Below are positions 31,426 to 42,655 of a stretch of 64,000 nucleotides of DNA, one piece after another. The position numbers were made by a program, and so were the translations under genes. Below the pieces are notes generated by a model. That model did not search any database. It saw only the letters and a list, made by a program, of their open reading frames with translations, and was not told the origin of the DNA. The DNA is from Diogma glabrata (Eukaryota; Arthropoda; Insecta; Diptera; Cylindrotomidae). Numbering within the stretch: position 1 is the stretch's first letter; every line of letters starts with the position of its first letter. The stretch spans positions 135,228,428 through 135,292,427 of the forward strand of contig OY856186.1 in the NCBI GenBank assembly GCA_963693315.1. Direction: 5' to 3'.

Positions 31426-32300
31426 ATAGCTAACTGTAAATCTTATACCTTACTGACTGTTTTAACCGCCATAAAAAATTAATTTGTTTTGGCCCCGTCT
31501 GATTCTTATCATTTCTGTGTCTCAATTTACCCCAAAGCGCATTAAAAAGAAATGAATCCCTTCATGCTCAAAACTCCCTAATGAAGTTTTCCTTTTCAAT
31601 TTGAGTGGAAACATTTGACGGTCAATCACTCGCTTCTTGTTTTAACTTAAGGAAGCAATTCATATATTCTGCGAACACGCCTCCACACTTATTTCCTACT
31701 AAGAAAGATAATCAATCTACAAATTTAATCGACACATGTCGTCCAACACAATTCATATTTATTCTTAAGAAAAAAAGTTTTAATTCAACAAAAAATTAAA
31801 AATTACCATACATGACAAGTTTTTATAGTATTTTTTATTTACTTATTTTCATGTGTCATCACAACGACAAAAAAAAAAAAAAACATTGAAAACAATTTAC
31901 TATACTGCGAATAACATTTACTAATTCCTTAAGAGCTCATCAAATGCGATACCAAATTTATATTTCTCATCTTTTATATTATTAATTTTCTGCCATATTT
32001 TTCTTGTTGCATTATTGCATAACATCAGAAATAACTTGACCGACAGACCGCGGTAAAAAAATTAAAATCTTACTTAATTATTAGCGTAAAAAAAAAGCCA
32101 AGCACCGCGAATAAACAAGTTTTTATTCATTTTTCAACTTCATACAACAAAAAAACAATGGTTTAATAGATATAGATCTTCGCAAGTTATATATTCATAC
32201 GTGAAAAATCAATTAACACATATATGAAAATGTGTGAGAGCCGCTATCTATTTATAATATTATAAAAATTAGACCACACAGCGAGTTTGAAAAAAGAAAA
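31426..32300. other. Geneless AT-rich stretch
   Basis: No coding signal is found; a frame at 31,605-31,799 looks accidental. An A run lies at 31,870. Confidence 0.5.
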
Positions 32301-32415
32301 ACGGTATAAATATAATTGCATAAAATCAATCTCAAATCATTTTTGGTCATTTTTCTTTTTTTGGGAGTTTGAAATAAGAAAAATAGTATATAAATAACTG
32401 CATAAAACCAATCTC
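32280..32415 (+). promoter_or_regulatory. Duplicated promoter-like module with two TATA boxes
   Basis: Two diverged copies (from GCGAGTTTGAAAAAAG and GGGAGTTTGAAATAAG) each contain a TATA box (TATAAATA 32,305-32,312; TATATAAATA 32,387-32,396) followed by ACTGCATAAAACCAATCTC or its variant. The second lies about 100 bases ahead of the ATG at 32,500. Confidence 0.55.
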
Positions 32416-32499
32416 GAAATCATAATCAGAAAAACTAAGGTGAACAACACATCACTTGAGAATTTATTTTGCAAAACATAACTAAAACCAAAATTCATA

Positions 32500-32922
32500 A
32501 TGGTAAGTAATCCTCACAAGCTATACTAATTAATTTATTCCATTAATTGTTTTTTAATTTTCTAGGCTTCTTCTTTTATCGAATCGTTAAACAGCGCAGC
32601 ACGGACTGTGCAAAGCCAAATATTAAAGCCAGAAGAATTGGGGCTTAACATCGAGCGCGAGGTGACCAGCTACAAGCTGGTAAAGACAAAATTTGGGGAC
32701 CGGGTTGTGTTGGTCATCAAAGATAGTGGGAATTTATATTTGCCGCCAAGACTAACAAAATTATTTGTTGGACAAGAAGCCAACATCACAAATATGCTGA
32801 TCAAATTCATCGGTAGAGATGTTTCCAAATTGAACGCGCCATTATATGAGTTTCGTGTGAAACCAATGGCGTTATTGGTTGAAGACGAAACACAATTCGA
32901 GATGGATGGTCAGCTGTTTTAA
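32500..32922 (+). CDS. Unidentified Polinton cargo protein with intron after the ATG
   Basis: The ATG (32,500-32,502) is followed at once by an intron (GTAAGT at 32,503 to CTAG at 32,565). The rest (32,566-32,922) is open in the same frame, giving about 119 residues that begin MASSFIESLNSAARTV. Downstream blocks are TSYKLVKTKFGDRVVLVIKD and NLYLPPRLTKLFVGQEANIT. It is predicted to be beta-rich; the TKFGDRVVLVIKD strand pattern could belong to an OB-like fold, but that is a guess. If the start is not spliced, the first ATG in frame would be 32,608. The frame is intact and the codon use less AT-skewed than its neighbours. Confidence 0.6.
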
Positions 32923-33112
32923 TAAAAAATTAATGTATTAAGACCAGGCATCCGAGACAAGCGAAAATCTTTCATAAACATCTCTTTAATAGAAATTGTG
33001 TTTATTTTTTATCATTGGATAACAAATGCTGATACATACAAACAGAAGCGTCGACAACAATAACAACAACAAAATTCTATCTATTTATAATATTATATTT
33101 TTTTATTTTCTC

Positions 33113-33123
33113 TCAATGCAATT
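33113..33123. repeat. Target duplication of the LINE (TCAATGCAATT), left
   Basis: Identical to 36,127-36,137. Confidence 0.8.
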
Positions 33124-36100
33124 TTTTTTTTTTTTTTTTTTTTAATAAAATGTGTTGTGTAATAGGGTTTAGAAGATGTGTCACAACAACACATAAATAC
33201 CTTTTAAGACCTAGGTCTAGACCTGGGTCCCACAACAACTGGCGTTCTGAGGTGTAGATTAACGCTTTTTTTAAACATCTGTGGGTTGAAGCCACCTGAG
33301 ACTAAGTGTTCCGGCAAACTATTCCATTTGTACGCAGTTCGGACAAAGAAGTATCTCTGCGATCTGCCAGTATGACAGCGCGGGATCTTTACCGTTTCAC
33401 TGGTTGCGGCAGCCGATTGCCGAGTGGAACGGGGGTAAGAATAAGTTTGAGGCATGATGCCGCTGATTTCATCTGAGCACTGCTGATGACGATATTTGTA
33501 AAAAACAACGAGGTCAGCAACAGTGCGACGATGTTGTAGGGAATCAAGTTTTGATGTCAAAGTTCGATCACCTACAATTCGTATAGCTCGCTTTTGAACA
33601 GAGTCCAAGAGGGCCAAGACAGTACTCCATACAGGGACGAATATAGGACTTATAAACATGGAGCAATTGGTATAGAGTGAAAAATTTTTTGCATCTATTT
33701 AGGAGGCCGAGTTTTTTAGACGCGCTTTTTGCCATCGCCATTACATGATCGTTCCAGAGTAGGTCATTTGAAACTGTGACACCCAATAAACGAATGTTTT
33801 TACATTCACCTATTGGTTCATCACACATACTAAATAAAATATCTTTGGGGAACTCGGTCTTTAATCTGGAAACAATCAACAGCTGTGTTTTGGTGGAGTT
33901 GAAATTGACAAGGTTTTGGTCACCCCAGTCGGCGACTTTATTCAGGTCTTTGTTCACGTTTATGGTAGCGTCTCTCCGGGCAGGATTAATTCGTTCGTGC
34001 ATTTTACCTTTTGAAGGAAGGGGCTCGAACGACTTGTGCAGAGTACTATCATCTGCAAAACTATTTATTGGATTACTGGTGATTTTCAACAATTCGTTGA
34101 TATAAATAAAAAATAGGGTTGGGGACAATACTGAGCCTTGGGGTACACCAGCGTTAATTAGTTTAGACTCAGAAGAATATCCGTCTAAGGTTACCGAAAT
34201 GTATCGGTCGGATAGAAAATTTTGAATCAGCTTCACAACATTGGGATGAAAACCGTACGCAACGAGCTTGTTGATTAAGTTGGCATGCCAGACTCGATCG
34301 AATGCCTTGGAGATGTCTAAAGCGATAACGTATGTTTCACCACCTTTATCAAGTATGCTGTTCCAACAATGCGCTACATAGTTTAATAGATCGGTAGTTG
34401 ATCTTTTGTTTCGAAAACCGTATTGGCTGTCGGATATTAAATGATTTTCTTCCAGAAATTTTGAAATATGTGTATTAATATAATGCTCATAGACTTTGGA
34501 TAGGACCGATAGTAAAGCTATTGGCCTATAATTTGAGATATCGGATTATGGTCCCTTTTTGGGGACGGGCTGGACATTTGCCAACTTCCAGCACGAGGGA
34601 AATATACCAGATTTGTAGGATTGGTAGAATATTTTAGTTAAAGTTGGTGCAAGTTCTTTGGAAAAGGTTTTTAAAATAATGGGTGGAATATTGTCCATTC
34701 CTGATGCTTTGTTGATGTTTAACCCCTTTAAAAGTTTAGCGACTATTTTGGGTTTGAAGTGAAGTTCATTCATATTAACTCCTGAAGACTGGATTTGGGG
34801 TATTTCTTTAGGAGTTTCCAAAACAGTGGAGTTCAGAGCAAAGCGTTCAGCGAACAAGTTAGCTTTTCTTGCGGGATCATTGACGATTGGTGATTTAATC
34901 GATAATAGGGGGAATAGAAAATTTTGTACCAGAATTTAAAGAATTAATGGCACTGTAGAAACTCTTGTCAGAAACAGACATAGACGTAAGTTTTGAGGCT
35001 TTCGCTCTGTCAATTTCGGACTTTTCGTTTGAGATAATCTGATTAGATATTTTGTTGGCCTTTAGATATTGGGATCGATTAGTGGGAGTTTTGTTATGAA
35101 TCCAAATATTAAATGATCTACGTTTGTTTCTAAGTGCCGTTTTGGCAGCTTTCGAATACAAGTATTTTTGTTTGGGTTTTACTATGGAGAAAGGGACAAA
35201 TTTATTGATAGCAAATTGGATGGTTTCTGTAAAGTTTTGAGCAGAAACATTTACATTGTCAGTGTAAAAACAATGACGGTCGAAAGGGAAACCATGGAAA
35301 AAATTTTGAAGACCACTCTTATCCATTTTTGAGTAGTGAAATATTTTACGGGGTTTGGGAGCTGTAGTTTTAAGTAAATCAATTTTGATAACTGATGAGA
35401 TTAAATAATGATCAGAATTTCCAATACTACCTTTCGCAACATCGACACTCGTAATATCTGGCATTGTGGTAAGATAGAGATCTAGTAGAAAACTATTATC
35501 ACCGCCATTACGGGGAGTGAAAGTCGGGCTTTTAACAATTTGGAATAGGCCCTGAGACGCGGCAAAAATTTCTGCCAGTTTTCCACTATTGTCAACATCG
35601 TCGGTCGATTTGGAGAATTCCAACCATGATTTGTTGTGGACGTTGAAGTCACCGGTAACGATAACTTCACAATTAGGGGACTTTGCTCTAATCTCGTCCA
35701 TAATTTTTGTCAGTATATTAAAAAAGTTTGGGTTACGTTTGTTGGGGGACCGGTATAAAGCTATTGTAAAAAAAGTCATTTCTGGAAGACAAATCTTTAA
35801 AACCATTGTATTGAAGCCGTCACCGTATAGTTCAAAATTTTTTGAAGCGCGTGTACGCAACACTCTCATGAATGAATCCGCATACGCTCTGATGGAGTTT
35901 GAAAGCTAATTCGAGCCTATATTTGGAATTAAGCGATTCTATAAAGAGAAAATTTTCAGAAACTTGTGTTTCTGTAAGGAATTTAATGTTCGGTTTGTCG
36001 TGCTCAAGATGATGTTTCACGTGGTCATGGTTAGCGTTCAATCCGCAGATGTTTTGAACATGCATTTTAAAATTTTTTATTGATTCATATATGTTTGGTC

Positions 36101-36126
36101 CCTGCAAATTCCAAATTGAATTAATT
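33124..36126 (-). mobile_element. Jockey-type LINE, 5'-truncated, in the Polinton
   Basis: A poly-T run at 33,122-33,143 is the poly-A tail on the minus strand. The element extends to 36,126, where the 11-bp duplication TCAATGCAATT recurs. It lacks ORF1 and starts just upstream of the endonuclease domain. Its 3' UTR (ACACAACACATTTTATT before the tail) is shared with fragments at 41.5 and 44.3 kb. Confidence 0.9.
33204..36069 (-). pseudogene. LINE ORF2: endonuclease and reverse transcriptase, frameshifted
   Basis: Read leftward: APE-type endonuclease start MHVQNICGLNANHDHVKHHL (about 36,065), FLTETQV, a frameshift near 35,850, then YRSPNKRNPNFFNILTKIMD, TGDFNVHNKSWLEF and IGNSDHYLISS (metal and His/Asp catalytic motifs). 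The RT follows: KASGMDNIPPIILKTF (34,720), a stop near 34,545, GVPQGSVLSPTLFFIYINEL (34,145) and the catalytic FADDS (34,060). The C-terminal cysteine-poor tail ends at 33,204. Three or four frame breaks make it inactive, but domain order is complete. Jockey/CR1-group assignment is from the RT motifs. Confidence 0.85.
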
Positions 36127-36137
36127 TCAATGCAATT

Positions 36138-36367
36138 GCTGTTGTCATTGCTTTTTCCTTTTTTTCTTTGAGCTTCGCGAGAAGCTAGAGACAAATGAAG
36201 AAGCCGAAACACAGTTCCAACAGGATGTGCAGCAATTTTGATAACTAACAATTTTTTTACAATTAATGTATAAAATATAATGTTTTTTCTATAAAATAAA
36301 TTCGTTATGAAAAATTGATTAATTTGTTCTTTTTTCGTTCAACATATTTTTAAAATAAATGAAGAAG
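36138..36367. other. Polinton sequence between LINE and right terminal repeat
   Basis: AT-rich, no clear gene. Confidence 0.5.
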
Positions 36368-37296
36368 CCATTTCGAGCATCTATTTACAATTTTTCTTTA
36401 ATCTAAAATTCCAAATAAAAAGTTTTTGTTTTCTAACACATCATAATTTTTGTTCAAATCACATCACAATATGTTCTAATTCTTCTGGTCGCTTATATAA
36501 CAACCAGAAAACTAGAACAACACATGTGCCCCAATGAAAAAATCAAAATCTTACAAAATCAAATCTTACATAACAAACAGAAAAACAACAGATTAAAACA
36601 ACCAACAAAAACAATTTTGTTACATACAAAAAAAAATATATCAATAAAATCTTCACAATTTTTTGTCAACGTTTTTTTTTTATTCATTAAATTTATTTTA
36701 TTCGTAAAATTTAAACGACCTCCCGCAAAAATTATTTTGCAAAATAAGATTAAAACACAAACTCATTCTTTTTAAAAATCAAAAATCATATGATTTGTTT
36801 TTTCTCTCAATGCAATTGAATTAATTTCAGCTGCTTTTTCATATTTTGCTTTCTCATTCTGTTTTATAGATAGTATGACTAAATCCGTTTTTTTTATTTC
36901 TTATTAGATAACATATTACCATATTTTTTCTTATTAGGTAACAAAAAAAAATAATGAAAATCATTTTTCTTTAGTTTCTTTCAACAACATTCTAAATGAA
37001 ATTGTTGTAGCCGAAGTAAAAAAAATAAATTATATTCACTTTCGTTTTTCTCAATTTTTTTAAAACATTTGACGACCTCACACGAACATACATCTTTTAC
37101 ATTGAATAATCTATTTTTAAAACAAAAAAGATACTGTTCATATATTCACTCCTGAAAAAAAATCAATGCTTTTTTCCTTTTTTTCTTTCAATGTTCGATA
37201 CTCCCTCATTTCTTATTTTTTTTCATGAAAATGTTCGATATTCCCTCATTTCTTATTTTTTTCATGAAAATGTGACGATACCCCCACTACACTACT
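36368..37296 (-). repeat. Right terminal inverted repeat of the Polinton
   Basis: Reverse complement of 13,692-14,650. It ends CCCCCACTACACTACT at 37,296. Confidence 0.9.
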
Positions 37297-37302
37297 TGCA
37301 CC
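37297..37302. repeat. Right 6-bp target duplication of the Polinton (TGCACC)
   Basis: Identical to 13,686-13,691. Confidence 0.9.
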
Positions 37303-39286
37303 CTTACCGTTCGTAAGGATTATATTAAACTAGGGGGCATCCCGCGGGCTCCGCCCCACCTTCCTTTCCCCCTCCCTACGCACACCTATACACTCTTGCT
37401 CTTTTCATCCGGCTTTGATACAACTACTAAGTACTATCCATCATAATCCAACCTCTTCTAATCTATTCTGTGTGTACCTTCTGCTTAGCTATAATTCTAT
37501 AAAAACTATCGTGAGGTTAACGATAAATTTTTATACGATCAATGACAAATGGTTGAAAATAATAATAATAAGAAAATACTGAAATAGCAGCTTTTGTTCT
37601 TCTATATTTTATTTACAGAAAATGAAGCTATGCAAAAATAATGATGGAAAAAAAATATTCTATGATTTTTAGCACTATCTGTCATATAAATAATTAATTT
37701 TCTTATTAATATCGCAACGATATAAATTTGAACGCAACGGCTAAAAGACAATTAGAGCAATAATTTTGAAAAACTACATTATCGAAAAATTTAAATGCCG
37801 TAAATGGAATTTTTATGAATAAAGAGGAATAATTTTTATGTTCTATAAAAAAAATAAACCAAAACAATAAAAATTAAATATAGGGTTCGCGTTGAGTTCC
37901 GAACCTTTCTCACAACCCCCTACATAGGCAATGACAACGAAATTTCGTACTGAGTTTCTTAAAGTTCATTTTATTAAATCGGTTTAAATTATTAAATGTT
38001 TGAAAATGTATATTATAACACAAACTATTTTTGTCCCAAAAATATCAAATGTTTTCCTACATTGTTTTAAAAATTGTTAAAAATCTATATTTTTCTTTGC
38101 TGTTATGTTCGCTGTACTATAGAACAATTTTCTGGTTCTGGTCCTGCCATAATAGCGCTAGTATTTTACGAAATGTTGTGTCAAAAAGTGAGGAAATAGA
38201 CCTTTATTTATGTACTTTCATCAATTTGTTTCCTCTTTTCTTTTTTAATAAACTTATTATAAAAACCATCTACCAACTTTACTATTTAATGTAAAAATTA
38301 TTCCTTTAAAAAAAGGTTATTATTCCTTTAAAAAAAATTCGATCTATTTTTCATAATAAATATTACATATCTTGTGACTAATTCAAAATAAAAAAGGTTT
38401 TATTAATAAAACATCAACAAAAATTATAAATATATGTATTATGTAACTTAATTAAAATAAAATCCCCTGAATGCATTCTAATTTTTATTAAAACTTCAAA
38501 TAACTAAACAAAATGACGTCACACGATCTTTTATGATAAAGCTGTTATATTGCAAGAGAAATACATTCTCAAATAGTAGTTTTTGTTTTTCCTTAATTTA
38601 GTTCACAGGAATGAAATTATGGCAAATAATTATCGGACACCACTATTATATGATTTTTAGCACTGCCTGTCAAAAAACTAATTAATTTTCTTGTTAATAT
38701 CGAAATTATAATAATTTGAACGAAACGGGAAATGACAGTGCAATAAAATGCTATAAAAACTGCATTATCGATTAAATTGCACTATCGTAAAACGAAATGT
38801 AAGTATGAATAAAATAAAAGTGTGTAAAAAAACAATAACTTTAATGTTATTTATAGTAGTTGTTGTTATTCTTAATATCGAAATGTAAATATCGAAATGA
38901 TTTTAATGATATTAATTTGAACAAATTATGGCAAGAGACAACTTAACTTTTTAACTAACTTTAAAGAACTACTTTATCGATAATTCTAAGAATCCAAAAA
39001 CAAAATTTTATCTAAGTTTTATTTATATATGAATTATTTATTTATATGAATTCATTCATGAATAATAAAATAAAAAAGCACAATAATTTTAAAGTTATGA
39101 ATTACCTTTATAATGAATTTATGAATAAAAAAAAAACAATTTTAATGTTATTTAAAATAAAAATTTAAAAACTGCATTATCGTAAAACGAAATGTATGTA
39201 TGAATATGAATAAAATAAAAGTGTGTAAAAAAACAATAATTTTAATGTTATTTAAAAAAAGAATAAAAAAAAATATGCAACAATCA
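37303..39286. repeat. Geneless stretch with diverged direct repeats
   Basis: 37,335-37,400 is a G/C-rich island (GGGGGCATCCCGCGGGCTCC) resembling a transposon end. 37,600-37,860 and 38,610-38,860 are diverged direct copies sharing ATGATTTTTAGCACT, TTAATTTTCTTRTTAATATCG and GCATTATCG. Partial copies continue at 38,880-39,260 (AAACTGCATTATCGTAAAACG near 39,170 and GTGTGTAAAAAAACAATAA twice). No coding frame is seen. Confidence 0.6.
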
Positions 39287-39834
39287 GGGATACGTTCCGA
39301 AACTTTACTATAGTTAACTATATTTAAATATCATTTAAATCCGGTCGTTCAGAAACAAAATCGTAAAGTTAATATTTAACTATTTGACAGCTGTTTGCGT
39401 TCAGAAACATACTATGCCCCGCCCCCATTTATTAAAAAATTAAATGTGCTCTCGAGTAGAGTTAAAAATTAAATACACATATACATAAGCATTATTTAAA
39501 ATTTAACGATTTCAAATTGACAGTTCAATTTATTTTGAAATTGCAGCATATATCAAATTCTGAATAAAATGCAAGTTTTCTATAACAATATGGTTAGTAA
39601 TTTCTATCTTAGTTTTTAATTTTTTCGGTTTTAATTTTACTCAATTGAAACATTATATGAAAGAATTATTCTGACATACGATTTTAACAGATTGTATTAG
39701 CATTTGTGTATTTAATATTTTACCAAATGATCGCCGTTCAGAAATTATTTAACTAAAGTTATTAAATATTTTAATGCGGTGATTTGATTGGTGCATTAAA
39801 TATTTAGCTATAGTAAAGTTTTGGAACGTATCCC
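39287..39834. mobile_element. 548-bp MITE with about 30-bp inverted ends
   Basis: The inward ends are GGGATACGTTCCGAAACTTT and GGGATACGTTCCAAAACTTT, continuing ACTATAG. CGTTCAGAAA words lie inside both ends. No clear target duplication is seen. The right end abuts a tRNA-like sequence. Confidence 0.8.
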
Positions 39835-39895
39835 AGGTTTCGAACTTTCAATCTATAGATCATCAGTCGAGCGCGCTGCCCATATACCAATTTGA
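39835..39895 (-). tRNA. tRNA-like sequence, 3' end cut by the MITE
   Basis: The minus strand reads TATATGGGCAGCGCGCTCGA (box-A-like D-arm), CTGATGATCTATAG (anticodon-arm-like) and GTTCGAAACCT (box B). The acceptor 3' half is replaced by the MITE end. A SINE head or a broken tRNA gene are both possible. The anticodon is not assigned. Confidence 0.4.
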
Positions 39896-40438
39896 ACTTT
39901 TGTGAAATAATAGACTAAAGGATAGATAAGATTGACCGTTACACTCGTATAGAAGGATAGACAAACGGCTATTATATTATGGAATCTTAAGTATAAACTT
40001 TTCAATTAAGTATTCGAACATAACATTCTTATCAACGATCTGAAATTTTCTCTGTCTAACATTGGAAGTAATTTTCAAAACATTTTACAATTTTATGTTT
40101 TGATTTCTGGGATACTAGATTTTTTCCATAACTTAATTATCTTATTTACAATAGAATGTTAGGCTGAATTAAGTGTTTGTTTTCTTTATTTGCAACGAAG
40201 AAATAAATATTTGATTTTAAACTCTTATTAACATTCAAGGTTAATCAAATTTCACGTTAAGAAACTGCTTTAATCAATTCCAATGAAGTATGCAAACAAA
40301 TATTGTATGCAACCCGTTAAAAACAGATTTTTTCGTACTTGGTGGCCGGTGCATTTCAAATCATCACACCTCATTCGGAAAAATTTTTCTTTTCTAAACG
40401 CACCAATAACTTTCTTCTGCTTTTCATGCAGAATTAAA
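39896..40438. other. Geneless stretch
   Basis: AT-rich, nothing recognised. Confidence 0.5.
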
Positions 40439-40949
40439 TACACCTATCCCCCGTTTTACACGGTAGATACGTTCCTGATAAAAACGTGTTAATCGAAAAT
40501 ATAAATTTTGTATGGAAAACCGTGTTAAACGAAAAACGTGGGTTTTTTGTCATTTCTTGCAACAAACAGATTCGGTAAAACATAAAAGTACCAGTTTAAT
40601 CACATAAGATTCATTCATCAATTCATTTTCAAAACGAAACATGTAACATAACCAATAAGAAATTTACAGAAAAATAAAAAGTAATTATGCATGCACATAC
40701 TAGCATTTTGACCTAAATCAAATCTAACTTAACTTGATTCAGTTCGGTGCGACTTGGAAGTTAAATTTGTAATTAATAATTGTGCTTTCTTTTTAGCTAA
40801 ATCTTGCAAACATTTTCATATTGACTTAAAAATTCGTTGACAATTCGCAGAAATCGGAGAGCTAGTTCAATATTCGGATCATGTTGTTGAAAGTAGTTGC
40901 ATTATTTATTATCTTCTGGTATAATGATTGCAATAAAGAAGTTTTAATT

Positions 40950-41218
40950 TTGGGTAGAAATACAATTTATCCATTTGTAAGCTGCAAATTTTGAGGGTGA
41001 CATGGAGCATTGTCCAGTAAAAGAAGAACCTTAAGTATTATTTTGATTAAATACTATTTTACTTGTGGTAGGCAAGAGTTATGAGACAAATCAATGAACA
41101 ATATGGCTTCAACCCAAGCTTTTGTATTGGCATTCCAACAAATGGAAAGAGTTTATTCCTTTTAACTTGAACGCTTTGCCACCTAAGCCTAATCGCTCTT
41201 TAGTATTGAAAACCTGAT
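40950..41218 (-). pseudogene. Tigger/pogo transposase scrap (DDE region)
   Basis: The minus-strand frame near 41,034-40,970 reads KVLLLLDNAPCHPQNLQLTN, the second-Asp block (LLLLDNAPxHP) of pogo/Tigger DDE transposases. Upstream (41,215-41,100) GGKAFKLKGINSFHLLECQY retains a trace of the block ahead of it, with several stops. Only a fragment of the DDE domain remains. Confidence 0.7.
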
Positions 41219-41221
41219 CAG

Positions 41222-41327
41222 CAGCCAAATTCTGTAATTGTGAAGCGGTGAAGTGATAAGTTTTTGAATGAACAGAAACGATGGAATTTTTAACGCTTCA
41301 CCGCTTCACAGTTACAGAACTTGGCTG
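41222..41327. mobile_element. 106-bp MITE, same family as 30,159-30,647, TSD CAG
   Basis: The ends are CAGCCAAATTCTGTAATTG and CAGCCAAGTTCTGTAACTG (inward), then GTGAAGCGGTGAAG. CAG flanks both sides. Nested in the Tigger relic. Confidence 0.85.
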
Positions 41328-41502
41328 CAGGACAGTAAGATGTACCGCAATTAATTTCAGTCAATTTTAGTGGGTACATACTGTTGTGCGCTTTTCAATT
41401 TTAAATTTTTGCAAAAAATGCCAGTGTTTAAATATTTCGAACCAACCATGACTTGCAATATAACTGCAAAGCCATATAATTAATTTATTTTCCTTTGTTT
41501 TT

Positions 41503-41640
41503 ATTTTTTTTAAATAAAATGTGTTGTGTAGTAGGAATTACAATATGTGTCAAAACAACAAATAAAAACTTTTAACATCACGGTCACCGCGATGTTGATG
41601 GACGATGTTGATGGACGCTAATTTTTATTGTTTGTGTTCT
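41503..41640 (-). repeat. LINE 3' end scrap
   Basis: T run, then AATAAAATGTGTTGTGTAGT as at 33,144-33,165, so it is a heavily 5'-truncated relative of the Jockey-type LINE. Confidence 0.65.
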
Positions 41641-42192
41641 TTAAATTTTTTTGAGTTGATAACTAAACAATAAATCCAATCATTTAATAAAATATTACAG
41701 ACCCAATATTTCATTTTAGGATAGAATAAGATCTCACTGCTATTGCCAGTGTTGTATAATATCTCACGTTAACTCGTATGTCAACAGATAGAATTATTTA
41801 CTTACAAATTAACTATGATCATTGATACACCTACGCATTTTGTATCTAGCTAATAACGATTTATTGCTTAAAATCAACTGATTTGCATAGAATCTCTTAC
41901 ATCCCATTGCTGATATACATCAACGTGTTATTTCAAAATTTTGCTTTGAACGCAGGCGTTTTTTGTTACAAGTTTCTTGCTTTCTTGTTTTAAGTAAAAC
42001 CTGTATGTATATGATCATAAGTGGTATACTGGTATACCAGAAGGTTTAATTAAAATAAAGTAGATATAAGTGCGTGTAATACCAAAATTTGTCTTTTTTT
42101 TAAATTTTTTTTTTTGGAAATTTTGATTTCAAAAACCGTGTAAAGTCGAAAACGTGTTAAGTGAGTGCCGTGTAAAGCGGGGGATAGGTGTA

Positions 42193-42655
42193 TTATCAAT
42201 ATTATCTTATAATAATTTATTGGTTTTCGACAATTTTTAAAAATTGTTAATTTTTTTTTAGAAAAATAAAGTTCTTATTCCTAAATCAAAATAAACATTT
42301 TAGGGAGCATTCACGAAGGTGAACTCGAACCAATGACATCCGTATCTGGTTCTTTATTACAACAGCTACAACAGTTAATTTCTGAAGTATTGCATGGGCT
42401 AACGAATGTGCAAACCAAAACAATTTTGAGTCGTCCATCCAAAAAGAAATGAAAATGTTTTGAATTACAAAGGAAAAATCGATAAGAATCAACAACTTAT
42501 CCAATGCTCTGGCATCATTTCAACCCACTTCAGACAGTGGGAGAGTCTTTTCGATCGCAGGTAATTTTTGTACTATGCAACGTTCATCTTTGAAATAAGT
42601 TTCGTTTCTATTTTTTGTTTACATACTATATAATGAATTTTGACATGTTATTTTC
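42193..42655. other. Geneless stretch
   Basis: 42,286-42,540 has a few protein-like words on either strand but nothing I can assign. Confidence 0.4.

Larger units (their letters stand above)
13692..37296. mobile_element. Polinton/Maverick element, 23.6 kb, defective
   Basis: Bounded by long inverted repeats beginning AGTAGTGTAGTGGGGGTATC on both ends, flanked by TGCACC on both sides, and carrying the Polinton morphogenesis set (ATPase, penton, pVI/pX-like, major capsid, protease). The length is inflated by at least five later insertions: 17,977-19,890, 20,567-20,934, 28,630-29,765, 30,159-30,647 and 33,124-36,126. No DNA polymerase B or integrase gene is seen. Polintons are virus-like integrating elements; all but one of the recognised morphogenetic genes here have stops or breaks, so it is a fossil or non-autonomous copy. 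Confidence 0.95.
40441..42190 (-). mobile_element. pogo/Tigger-like DNA transposon relic, TSD TA
   Basis: Inward ends are CACCTATCCCCCGTTTTACA and CACCTATCCCCCGCTTTACA followed by CGG. TA precedes (40,439-40,440) and follows (42,191-42,192). The CCCCGNTTTACACGG pattern and the internal transposase scrap agree on Tigger/pogo. A 106-bp MITE and a LINE 3' scrap are nested inside. Confidence 0.85.
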
